A stretch of 15,552 bases of DNA, from the NCBI GenBank assembly GCA_051984675.1, contig JBPYFK010000079.1, positions 1-15,552 on the forward strand, given 5' to 3'. This DNA is from JBPYFK01 sp051984675 (lineage in GTDB: Bacteria; Actinomycetota; Actinomycetes; Mycobacteriales; Pseudonocardiaceae). The stretch's first letter is position 1. Every line of letters begins with the position of its first letter. Both the position numbers and the translations under genes were made by a program. Below the pieces are notes generated by a model. That model saw nothing but the letters and a program-made list of their open reading frames with translations. It ran no database searches and was not told the origin of the DNA. Below, piece by piece: positions 8,010 through 15,444 of the stretch.

Positions 8010-8387
8010 TCATGCGGTGTTCTGAAGCTCGTAGTACGGGTTGTACAGCACCTTCTGCCCGTCCCGAACGGCAACCCGACCACGCGCCTTGATCGTCCGA
8101 CCGGGTTCGATACCGGCGATCTTGCGCCGGCCGAACCAGACCAGGATCACACCGTCGGTTCCGTCGAACAGCTCGGCCTCCAGGGTGGGGGCCGATGCCT
8201 TCGGCGAGAGGCCCACGCTGCGCAAGCGACCCAGGACCACCGCTTCCTCACCGCAGTGGCAGTCGCATGCCCGCTGGGCTCCACTCGCCTGCGCCCGTTT
8301 CGACAGGTCGTCGGCGTCGAGTTCGGCCACGTCCGTGGTGAACCTGCGTACGAGGCGCCGCCAGAAACCGCCTACGTTCTCGCTCAT
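8010..8387 (-). CDS. Small OB-fold nucleic-acid-binding domain protein
   Basis: Protein of 125 residues predicted to be an OB-fold protein. The core from about residue 45 (EEAVVLGRLRSVGL ... LEAELFDGTDGVILVWFGRRKIAGIEPGRTIKARGRVAV) has the alternating strand pattern and the GRT-I-ARGRV ending of RecG/RPA-like OB domains. It carries a short cysteine/histidine cluster, CDCHCGE (41-47), that could bind metal. ATG at 8387 has AGGAG about 8 nt upstream (ACAGGAGCGCTAG). It precedes the DUF3159 gene in an apparent two-gene operon and matches Rv2694c by position. The nucleic acid bound, if any, is unknown; an anticodon-type OB fold with another role is possible. Confidence 0.85.
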   Translation of the reverse strand: MSENVGGFWRRLVRRFTTDVAELDADDLSKRAQASGAQRACDCHCGEEAVVLGRLRSVGLSPKASAPTLEAELFDGTDGVILVWFGRRKIAGIEPGRTIKARGRVAVRDGQKVLYNPYYELQNTA

Positions 8388-8548
8388 CTAGCGCTCCTGT
8401 GCGCTTCGGCGCCCATTACTTGCGCCCCCGACTCTTGGCGCGTTCATTGTTGAGCTTCGGTCGGGAGAACGTCTAGCTTGGTTCGCATAAAGGACGCCGA
8501 AAGTGACGCACGCGATGCGCCGGACTCTGCGGGGCACTCTACTCACGC

Positions 8549-8600
8549 ACGCCGCTCCCCGATCGGGCGACTGGCGTGGTCCGAGGGGCGCCCCTGGGAC
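8549..8600 (-). terminator. Two strong palindromes after the DUF3710 gene
   Basis: Starting 2 nt past the DUF3710 stop, positions 8579-8600 form a 22-bp palindrome with a single mismatched pair; its centre is AGGGGCGCCCCT (8584-8595). Next to it CCCGATCGGG (8558-8567) is a perfect palindrome, flanked by ACGCC (8549-8553) and GGCGT (8573-8577), which can pair outside it. On the minus strand both would fold into stable RNA stems, suiting termination of dut-DUF3710 before the OB-fold operon. The rest of the 215-bp gap (8388-8602) shows no gene; it should hold the OB-fold promoter, which I could not pick out with confidence. Confidence 0.5.
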
Positions 8601-8602
8601 TG

Positions 8603-9319
8603 TCACATCTGGGGTTGGGGGCCGCCCTGAGCCGCCTTGATGTGCCGAGCGATGGCCTCCGGGAGTTCCAGCGGCAAGGGGGTCCGAACCGGCAACGGCT
8701 CCTGACCGCGGACGACGACCGTCTCGTCGATCACCGCGTGGAGCAACCTGCCGCACGCCTCGGCGTGCTCCGCCGGTCCCGCGGCCACGCCACGAAGCAA
8801 CCAGCGCGGGCCGTCCACGCCCACGAACCGTAGGGCCGCCTGGGGCGCGTCCGCGACGAGCTCCAAGCCGCGCATTCCGGTCACGCCGCGCACGGTCGCG
8901 CCGTCCCTGCGGAGCTGCTCGGTGAGTTCCTTGCTGACCTCGTCCCACAGACCAGTCGTACGCGGCGCCGCGAAAGCGCTCACCGTCAGCCGCCCCCAGG
9001 ACGTCACCACGTGCACGGCCCGGACCGGCCCGGCCGGGTCCACCTCCACCTGGAGCTGGCTTCCCTCCGGGACGGGGAACCGGATGGACCCCAGGTCGAG
9101 CCGCTCCACCCCATCGTCCGGCGCGTCCACCGCGTCATAGGGACCGCTCCCGGAAGCGTCGTCCGGGTGGAAACCGTCCCCGTCAGTGCTGTACCCGTCA
9201 CCCCAGAAGCCGTCACCGTCCTCCCCGGGCGTGAATTCCGCGAACGAGTGATCGTCGACGGTGTAGTCGTTGCCTTCCGCCCGCGAATGCCGGCCACCGC
9301 GACGGCGCCTTCCGAACAT
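8603..9319 (-). CDS. DUF3710 family protein
   Basis: Conserved actinobacterial soluble protein of unknown function, 238 residues. The N-terminus is strongly basic (MFGRRRRGGRHSR), followed by an acidic, Gly/Asp-rich low-complexity linker (about 17-70) and the conserved domain from LDLGSIRFPVPEGSQLQVEV to the end, which is rich in beta-strand patterns (VRAVHVVTSWGRLTVSAFAAPR, WLLRGVAAGP). No catalytic motif is visible. The ATG at 9319 is 4 nt after the dut stop, with GAGGTCTGAGGG spanning that stop as RBS, so it is translated from the dut message. The link to dut is conserved in actinobacteria (Rv2696c-Rv2697c), which hints at nucleotide or DNA-related work but does not prove it. Confidence 0.9.
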   Translation of the reverse strand: MFGRRRRGGRHSRAEGNDYTVDDHSFAEFTPGEDGDGFWGDGYSTDGDGFHPDDASGSGPYDAVDAPDDGVERLDLGSIRFPVPEGSQLQVEVDPAGPVRAVHVVTSWGRLTVSAFAAPRTTGLWDEVSKELTEQLRRDGATVRGVTGMRGLELVADAPQAALRFVGVDGPRWLLRGVAAGPAEHAEACGRLLHAVIDETVVVRGQEPLPVRTPLPLELPEAIARHIKAAQGGPQPQM

Positions 9320-9323
9320 TCCC

Positions 9324-9845
9324 TCAGACCTCCGTCCTGTGCTCAGATCCGGCTTCGGCCGGCGATGTCAGCGATCCGGCTTCCGCCGGCGATGTCAGCG
9401 CATGATGCCCGCCGGTGGACCCGTAACCACCGGCTCCACGCTGGGACTCTGGCAGTTGATCGACTTCGTGGAAAATCGCGTGCTCGACACGCTGCACGAC
9501 CAGTTGGGCGATCCGGTCGCCCCGGTGCAGCTCCAGAGGCGCGACCGGGTCGTGGTTGATCAGGCACACCTTGATCTCGCCTCGGTAGCCGGCATCCACC
9601 GTGCCCGGGGTGTTGACGATGCTCATCCCCGCCCGGGCGGCCAGCCCGGATCGCGGATGCACGAAAGCCGCGTACCCCTCCGGCAGGGCGACGGCGATGC
9701 CGGTTCCCACCACGGCGCGCTCTCCGGGACGCAGGACGACGTCGCTGGTGGTGACCAGGTCGGCGCCCGCGTCACCCGGCTTGGCGTACGACGGCAGGGG
9801 CACATTCGGGTCGAGACGTTGCAACAGGACCTTCACGCTAGGCAC
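9324..9845 (-). CDS. dut: dUTP diphosphatase (trimeric dUTPase)
   Basis: Hydrolyses dUTP to dUMP and pyrophosphate, keeping uracil out of DNA and feeding dTMP synthesis. From the GTG at 9845 the protein is 173 residues. All five dUTPase motifs are present: DAGADL (25-30), RSGLA (65-69), NTPGTVDAGYRGEI (78-91, catalytic Asp84), GDRIAQLV (109-116) and the flexible glycine-rich RGAGGYGSTGG (136-146). A second GTG at 9836 is possible. There is no Shine-Dalgarno site before either, and a TAATCT -10 ends 9 nt from the first GTG, so a leaderless message is likely. The C-terminus continues about 20 residues past motif 5 with TSPAEAGS twice, encoded by a 27-bp duplication. As motif 5 closes over the active site of a neighbouring subunit, this tail is worth noting. 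First gene of a dut-DUF3710 operon. Confidence 0.96.
   Translation of the reverse strand: MPSVKVLLQRLDPNVPLPSYAKPGDAGADLVTTSDVVLRPGERAVVGTGIAVALPEGYAAFVHPRSGLAARAGMSIVNTPGTVDAGYRGEIKVCLINHDPVAPLELHRGDRIAQLVVQRVEHAIFHEVDQLPESQRGAGGYGSTGGHHALTSPAEAGSLTSPAEAGSEHRTEV
9346..9399. repeat. 27-bp tandem duplication in the dut 3' end
   Basis: Units 9346-9372 and 9373-9399 differ by one base (GGCTTCGGCC versus GGCTTCCGCC). They encode a nine-residue unit twice at the dUTPase C-terminus. The single mismatch marks a recent in-frame duplication. Confidence 0.92.
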
Positions 9846-9853
9846 GGCCGGCG

Positions 9854-9863
9854 AGATTACCCT
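9854..9863. promoter_or_regulatory. Overlapping divergent -10 boxes of dut and the DUF3093 gene
   Basis: On the plus strand TACCCT (9858-9863) places the +1 at 9870, exactly the G of the DUF3093 GTG. On the minus strand TAATCT (9859 down to 9854) places the +1 near 9847, 2 nt before the dut GTG. The hexamers share two bases. Neither gene has a Shine-Dalgarno site, consistent with leaderless transcripts. The -35 regions are not well conserved. Only 24 bp separate the two start codons, so each -35 would lie inside the opposite coding region. Confidence 0.55.
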
Positions 9864-9869
9864 GAAGAC

Positions 9870-10409
9870 GTGTCGGACAGTGCAGAAGCGGCGACTCCAG
9901 ACCAGAAGGCGCCCGGCCGGGGGAACGCCTCGGGGGCGGACGGGTACCGCGAGCGGTTGTACACCGCTTGGTGGACGTGGCCGTTGCCGGTGGTCGCGGC
10001 CGTCCTGTTGGCCGCCGAGGTCCACCTGGGTCACCCCGGTGTGCTGGCATGGCTGCCCTACGTGCTGCTGATCCCGCTCGCGGTAGCCGCGCTGGCCTGG
10101 GTCGGCCGCACCAAGATCGAAATCAGCGAGGGTGAACTGCGGGTCGCGGACGCGCACATTCCCGTGAAGTTCATCGACGACGTGGAGGCCATTCCCCCGT
10201 CGGACCGACGCAAGGCGCTCGGGCCGGAACTCGACCCCGCCGCGTTCGTACTGCACCGGCCGTGGGTGTCCACGTCGGTGCGGATCTGGCTCAACGACGA
10301 GGACGACCCCACGCCGTACTGGGTGATCAGCACCCGCCGCCCCGAGGAACTCGCCCAGCGCCTTACCGGGGTGCTGAAAGAACCGGGCGCTGAAGAAACC
10401 GGGCGCTGA
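9870..10409 (+). CDS. DUF3093 family membrane protein
   Basis: Conserved actinobacterial protein of unknown function, 179 residues, matching Rv2698 by position. GTG at 9870 is chosen because sequence 5' of it lies opposite dut and does not look like this family, and because a -10 box sits 7 nt before it. A hydrophilic N-terminus (1-28) is followed by YRERLYTAWWTWPLPVVAAVLLAAEVHL (TM1 about 36-52) and TM2 about 58-78. A soluble beta-rich domain (80-170) follows, with TKIEISEGELRVADAHIPVKFIDDVEAI, RPWVSTSVRIWL and PYWVISTRRPEELAQRL. That pattern resembles a PH-like or bacterial-PH fold after two membrane helices, which is my inference. The final residues are encoded by a 16-bp tandem repeat that includes the stop codon. 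Confidence 0.9.
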   Translation: MSDSAEAATPDQKAPGRGNASGADGYRERLYTAWWTWPLPVVAAVLLAAEVHLGHPGVLAWLPYVLLIPLAVAALAWVGRTKIEISEGELRVADAHIPVKFIDDVEAIPPSDRRKALGPELDPAAFVLHRPWVSTSVRIWLNDEDDPTPYWVISTRRPEELAQRLTGVLKEPGAEETGR

Positions 10410-10412
10410 AAA
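10381..10412. repeat. 16-bp tandem repeat straddling the DUF3093 stop codon
   Basis: AACCGGGCGCTGAAGA (10381-10396) and AACCGGGCGCTGAAAA (10397-10412) differ by one base, and a partial unit (GCTGAAAG) precedes them. As 16 is not a multiple of 3, the first copy is read as EPGAEE and the second as TGR-stop. Confidence 0.9.
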
Positions 10413-10417
10413 AGCGG

Positions 10418-10453
10418 CTGGGCACCCGCTGCGCGCGAGTGCCCAGTTGTTGT
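10418..10453 (+). terminator. Intrinsic terminator after the DUF3093 gene
   Basis: CTGGGCAC (10418-10425) pairs perfectly with GTGCCCAG (10439-10446) around a 13-nt loop containing GCGCGC, and is followed by TTGTTGT. It begins 9 nt after the DUF3093 stop. It may also act for the convergent DUF4193 transcript. Confidence 0.7.
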
Positions 10454-10550
10454 CCGGTGTTCGATCTTCGCCGTGTTCGATTCTCGCGGTCTTCGGTCGT
10501 CGCGGTCTTCGGTTGGCGCGGTCTTCGGTCGTCGCTGTCCGATCTCGTTG
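10454..10550. repeat. 16-bp tandem repeat array in the DUF3093/DUF4193 spacer
   Basis: Three good units, 10487-10502, 10503-10518 and 10519-10534 (CGGTCTTCGGTCGTCG, CGGTCTTCGGTTGGCG and the first again), are flanked by degenerate ones at 10454-10470, 10471-10486 and 10535-10550. The array sits between the DUF3093 terminator and the DUF4193 stop. It codes for nothing convincing on either strand. Confidence 0.85.
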
Positions 10551-10568
10551 CCCCACCGACCTCGCCCG

Positions 10569-10871
10569 TCACGCCGCACAGTCGCGGCAGACGTACTTGC
10601 CGTTGCGCTCCTCGGCCAGCCGGCTGCGGTGATGCACCAGGAAGCAGCTGGAGCAGGTGAACTCGTCGGCCTGCTTCGGCAACACCTTGACGGTCATCTC
10701 CTCACCGGAGAGGTCCGCGCCCGGCAGCTCGAAGTTCTCCGCGATCTCCGACTCGTCGGCGTCGACCACCCCGGATTGGGCCTCGTTGCGCCGAGCCTTG
10801 AGCTCCTCCAGCGAGTCTTCCGCGATTTCCTCGGACTCGCTCCGGCGCGGAGCGTCGTAGTCGGTCGCCAT
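10569..10871 (-). CDS. DUF4193 family small zinc-ribbon-like protein
   Basis: Acidic protein of 100 residues, conserved in actinobacteria (Rv2699c equivalent), function unknown. The N-terminal two thirds are charged and helical-looking (SEEIAEDSLEELKARRNEAQ). The C-terminus holds two Cys pairs, CSSC (73-76) and CRDC (95-98), 18 residues apart, which fits a one-zinc ribbon of the DksA/TraR or rubredoxin-knuckle type. HH at 80-81 is an alternative ligand source. ATG at 10871 is preceded by AGGGGTGAAAG. The Zn-ribbon plus acidic helix is compatible with an RNA-polymerase- or nucleic-acid-associated role, but that is only inference. It is alone in its transcription unit, with a long structured upstream region. 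Confidence 0.93.
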   Translation of the reverse strand: MATDYDAPRRSESEEIAEDSLEELKARRNEAQSGVVDADESEIAENFELPGADLSGEEMTVKVLPKQADEFTCSSCFLVHHRSRLAEERNGKYVCRDCAA

Positions 10872-11336
10872 CGTCTTTCACCCCTGCGATTCGTGGAGAC
10901 TGCCAATCTGTGCCGCTGGACAACGTGCCAGGGCTTCCATTTGTGCCCGAAAGACTGAGTGACGGTGCTCTCGCTTCGCGTCGCTCGAAGCGCCCCCGAA
11001 AGACCCGATTCGACCCGTCCACAGCTCGGAGCCCCGAGAGGGTAGCTCATTCCGAGCGTCAAGATGCACAAGGTCACCCTTCGGTGTGGTGTTTGTTTCA
11101 TCGAGCGAACAAAGCAACCGCCTGCCTCCACCCCCGGAACGGTTTCGCGGTTGCCTGTACAACAACCTCGTGGTGCCATCCATTCCAGGTCACGCGGGGT
11201 TCGAGCGGCGACGCCGGCCGTTGCCGGCACGACGGCCTGTCCCACCCGCGCGGCGCGCGTCGACCGCCTAGGCTGATCACAGGCGGAACCCACACACGCA
11301 GCTGACCGGCGCCTGGCCAGGGAGGGTGGCACGAAC
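10872..11336. other. 465-bp divergent intergenic region rich in dyads
   Basis: No convincing gene. Elements seen from left to right: direct repeat CCCGAAAGAC at 10946-10955 and 10995-11004; between these copies, inverted repeat CGCTTCG (10972-10978)/CGAAGCG (10986-10992); CTCGG (11025-11029)/CCGAG (11034-11038); TTTGTT (11092-11097)/AACAAA (11108-11113); GCAACCGC (11114-11121)/GCGGTTGC (11147-11154). The plus-strand cei promoter is at the right end. A TACCCT hexamer on the minus strand near 11041 is a weak -10 candidate for DUF4193, which would give it a long leader. The dyads could be operators, a structured leader or a small RNA. Confidence 0.55.
11269..11274 (+). promoter_or_regulatory. 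Candidate -10 box of cei
   Basis: TAGGCT is a very common housekeeping -10 in actinobacteria. It would start transcription near 11281, giving a leader of about 56 nt. A recognisable -35 is lacking. GGGAGGGTGG upstream of the cei GTG serves as the RBS. Confidence 0.4.
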
Positions 11337-12023
11337 GTGTCTTTCGCGAGCGCAAGGCGGGGACACCGGGGACCTCGGTACCGGAGCAGGCGTCCGCTAC
11401 CAGCACTGTTCGTGCTGGTCGTGCTCATCGTGGGAGCCGGGTTCGTGTGGACCCGGGTGTTCGAGACCGTCGGCAACGTCGACGCGGCCACCCAGTGCCC
11501 CATGCCGGCGCCCGCCGCGCCAGGAGCCCCGCCGCCGGTAACGGGCCAGATGCAGTCGCGGGACGCGCTGGACCGCACGTCCCCGGTTCCGCCGCAGGAC
11601 ATTCAGGTGCGGGTGCTCAACGGCAACGGGGAACGCAGGCAGGCCGCGCTGGTCAGTGAGGAACTGACCGGACTCGGTTTCGCCCCTGCGGGTGCGGACA
11701 ACGACCCCGTCTACACCCGATATGACCTGAAGTGTCACGGCCAGATCCGGTACGGCGCCACCGGCGCCAGCGCCGCCCGGACGCTCAGCCTCGTCGTGCC
11801 GTGCGTGCAGCTGGTGCGCGACGGTCGCCAGGACCCCTCCGTGGACCTCGCCTTGGGGTCCCGGTTCGACGACATCCGGGCGACCGCCGAAGCCAAGCAG
11901 ATCCTGCAGCAGTTGAAGAACTGGGTCCCGCAGCGCGATCAGCAGGGCAGCTCCCACCAGGAGGTCAGCAACCCGCCCATCGACAGCGACCTGATGGAAA
12001 AGGCACGTGACGTGACCTGCTGA
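11337..12023 (+). CDS. cei: Envelope integrity protein Cei, LytR_C domain
   Basis: Single-pass membrane protein needed for cell-envelope integrity in mycobacteria (Rv2700). The protein here has 228 residues. A basic cytoplasmic N-terminus (RRGHRGPRYRSRR) is followed by one TM helix (about 22-41, PLPALFVLVVLIVGAGFVW), a Pro/Ala-rich extracytoplasmic linker with CPMP at 54-57, and a LytR_C domain starting at IQVRVLNGNGERRQAALVSEELTGLGF (about 89). Later cysteines (KCHG, VPCV and the C-terminal residue) could form disulphides. The start is GTG at 11337 with a purine-rich GGAGGG about 10 nt upstream. It is monocistronic and convergent with suhB, with only 16 nt between the stops. Family recognition is by domain pattern plus the conserved DUF4193-cei-suhB order. 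Confidence 0.92.
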   Translation: MSFASARRGHRGPRYRSRRPLPALFVLVVLIVGAGFVWTRVFETVGNVDAATQCPMPAPAAPGAPPPVTGQMQSRDALDRTSPVPPQDIQVRVLNGNGERRQAALVSEELTGLGFAPAGADNDPVYTRYDLKCHGQIRYGATGASAARTLSLVVPCVQLVRDGRQDPSVDLALGSRFDDIRATAEAKQILQQLKNWVPQRDQQGSSHQEVSNPPIDSDLMEKARDVTC

Positions 12024-12039
12024 CCGCCAGCGCCCGCCG

Positions 12040-12900
12040 TCAGATCTCGTCGACGCCGGCTGCTACCAGCGCCTTTTCCAGATCCGAACGAATACCCGGG
12101 GTCGCGCACACGATCAGGTCATCGCTGAGTTCGTCGGTGCGGGTGAGTTCGTTGGTGTGGTCGGCTCCGGGCAGTCGGACGTCGGCGCCGGCTTCGGTGG
12201 CGATCAGCGCACCGGCGGCCCAGTCCCAGCGGTTCAGCCCGTGCTCGTAGTACGCGTCGATCCAGCCGGCCGCGACCGCGCACAGGTCCAGCGAGGCCGC
12301 CCCGGCACGGCGGATGTCCCGGACCTCGCTGAGCAGCCGGCTCGCCACTCGTGCCTGGGCCGTGCGCCGCTGCTGGGAGTAGGCGAAGCCGGTACCGATC
12401 AACGACAGCTCCAGCCGAGTGGCGTTCGACACATTCAGCGGTCGGTCGTCCACCGTCGCACCGCCGCCTTTCGCGGCGCTCCACACCCGGCCAGACGCCG
12501 GCTCGACCACCGCCCCGGCCAGTGACTCGCCGTCGAGCTGAGCCGCCACCGACACGGCATACCAGGGGAATCCGTACAGGTAGTTCACCGTGCCGTCGAT
12601 CGGGTCGACGACCCACCGCAGGCCGGCAAGCCCGTCCGAGCCCCCGGAACCGGCTCCTTCCTCTTCTCCCAGCACCGGCTCACCCGGGCGCAGTCGGGCG
12701 AGCTGCTCGCGGACCAGCCGCTCCGCCGCCCGATCGGCTGCCGTGACCACATCGGTCTCGCTGCTTTTCGTATCGACAGAACCTTCCGTCACCGCATGCT
12801 CACGCATGGTGCTCACTAACTCGGCCGCTTCCCTCGCGACCTGCGCGGCAACCGCCCGCAACGTTTCCGCGTCATGCTTGTAGTCCAAACCCACATACAC
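12040..12900 (-). CDS. suhB: Inositol monophosphatase family protein
   Basis: Mg2+-dependent phosphatase of the IMPase/SuhB family, likely acting on inositol-1-phosphate. In actinobacteria this supplies inositol for phosphatidylinositol and mycothiol, though other sugar phosphates are possible. From the GTG at 12900 the protein is 286 residues. Metal-site motifs are present: GEEEG (about 78-82), DPIDGTVN (99-106) and the C-terminal WDWAAGALIATEAGA (Asp226). The start is uncertain: GTG at 12894 and a GTG at 12930 are in the same frame, and none has a strong RBS; the conserved part begins near LDYKHDAETLRAVA. It is divergent from ppgK and convergent with cei, matching Rv2701c. Confidence 0.94.
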   Translation of the reverse strand: MYVGLDYKHDAETLRAVAAQVAREAAELVSTMREHAVTEGSVDTKSSETDVVTAADRAAERLVREQLARLRPGEPVLGEEEGAGSGGSDGLAGLRWVVDPIDGTVNYLYGFPWYAVSVAAQLDGESLAGAVVEPASGRVWSAAKGGGATVDDRPLNVSNATRLELSLIGTGFAYSQQRRTAQARVASRLLSEVRDIRRAGAASLDLCAVAAGWIDAYYEHGLNRWDWAAGALIATEAGADVRLPGADHTNELTRTDELSDDLIVCATPGIRSDLEKALVAAGVDEI

Positions 12901-12918
12901 ATCGCACCACAACGCCGT

Positions 12919-12924
12919 TAAGGT
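12919..12924 (+). promoter_or_regulatory. Candidate -10 box of ppgK
   Basis: TAAGGT fits TAnnnT and would start transcription near 12931, 35 nt before the ppgK ATG, leaving room for the AGGAAAGGA ribosome-binding site. The -35 is not recognisable. The box overlaps the 5' end of the longest possible suhB frame, which supports a shorter suhB start. Confidence 0.4.
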
Positions 12925-12965
12925 CTGCACACCACGAGCTGAATCGAGTAGGAAAGGATCGGGCC

Positions 12966-13727
<762 letters not shown>

Positions 13728-13790
13728 AGCGGCTCTCAACGGCTTCATCCCAGCTCAGGGTGGGCACCGGCGACGGAGTCCACCTTGCAG

Positions 13791-13821
13791 GGGAACCGGC
13801 CCGAACCAACGCGGTTACAAT
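13791..13821 (+). promoter_or_regulatory. sigR/SigH-like promoter overlapping a housekeeping -10, upstream of sigA
   Basis: GGGAAC (13791-13796) followed 17 nt later by GTT (13814-13816) resembles the GGAAY-N17-19-GTT signature of the thiol-stress sigma factors SigR (Streptomyces) and SigH (Mycobacterium). TACAAT (13816-13821), a near-consensus housekeeping -10, begins on the last base of that GTT. The start would be near 13825-13828, giving a leader of about 115 nt. Streptomyces hrdB is known to have a SigR-dependent promoter, so the arrangement makes biological sense. No TTGACA-like -35 at 17 nt is visible for the TACAAT box. Confidence 0.5.
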
Positions 13822-13841
13822 GGAACGCAAGCCCACCGTCA

Positions 13842-13855
13842 GAGAAGGGTTTCTC
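13842..13855 (+). other. Small hairpin in the sigA leader
   Basis: GAGAA (13842-13846) and TTCTC (13851-13855) pair around GGGT, about 85 nt before the sigA start and just after the predicted transcription start. It may stabilise the 5' end of the message. A 5-bp stem alone is weak evidence. Confidence 0.3.
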
Positions 13856-13940
13856 GGGCGTTGGGTTGTCCTCACACTCTGGCGGCCGAGGTTTCGCGCC
13901 CTCCGGCCAGCCCCTGATCGACCGTCGCGAAAGGGCGTAC

Positions 13941-15374
<1,434 letters not shown>

Positions 15375-15388
15375 CAGCGCACGCCGAA

Positions 15389-15417
15389 GGGCCGCCCTGG
15401 AACCTGGTGGGCGGCCC
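15389..15417. terminator. Terminator hairpin after sigA
   Basis: GGGCCGCCC (15389-15397) and GGGCGGCCC (15409-15417) form a perfect 9-bp GC stem with an 11-nt loop, 14 nt past the sigA stop. It lacks a T-tract. It lies between two convergent genes and may serve both. Confidence 0.7.
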
Positions 15418-15444
15418 GGCTGGCCGATGAGGCCGGTGGAGGGG

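Noticed and set aside
8388..8447. 19-codon minus-strand frame ending directly before the OB-fold start
   Set aside because: TAG abuts the next ATG as a leader peptide might, but the peptide is featureless and too short to support. The same bases serve as RBS for the OB-fold gene.
11064..11305. Short open frames on both strands in the DUF4193/cei gap
   Set aside because: No RBS and no family resemblance; their residues are typical of random GC-rich translation. The dyads explain the region better.
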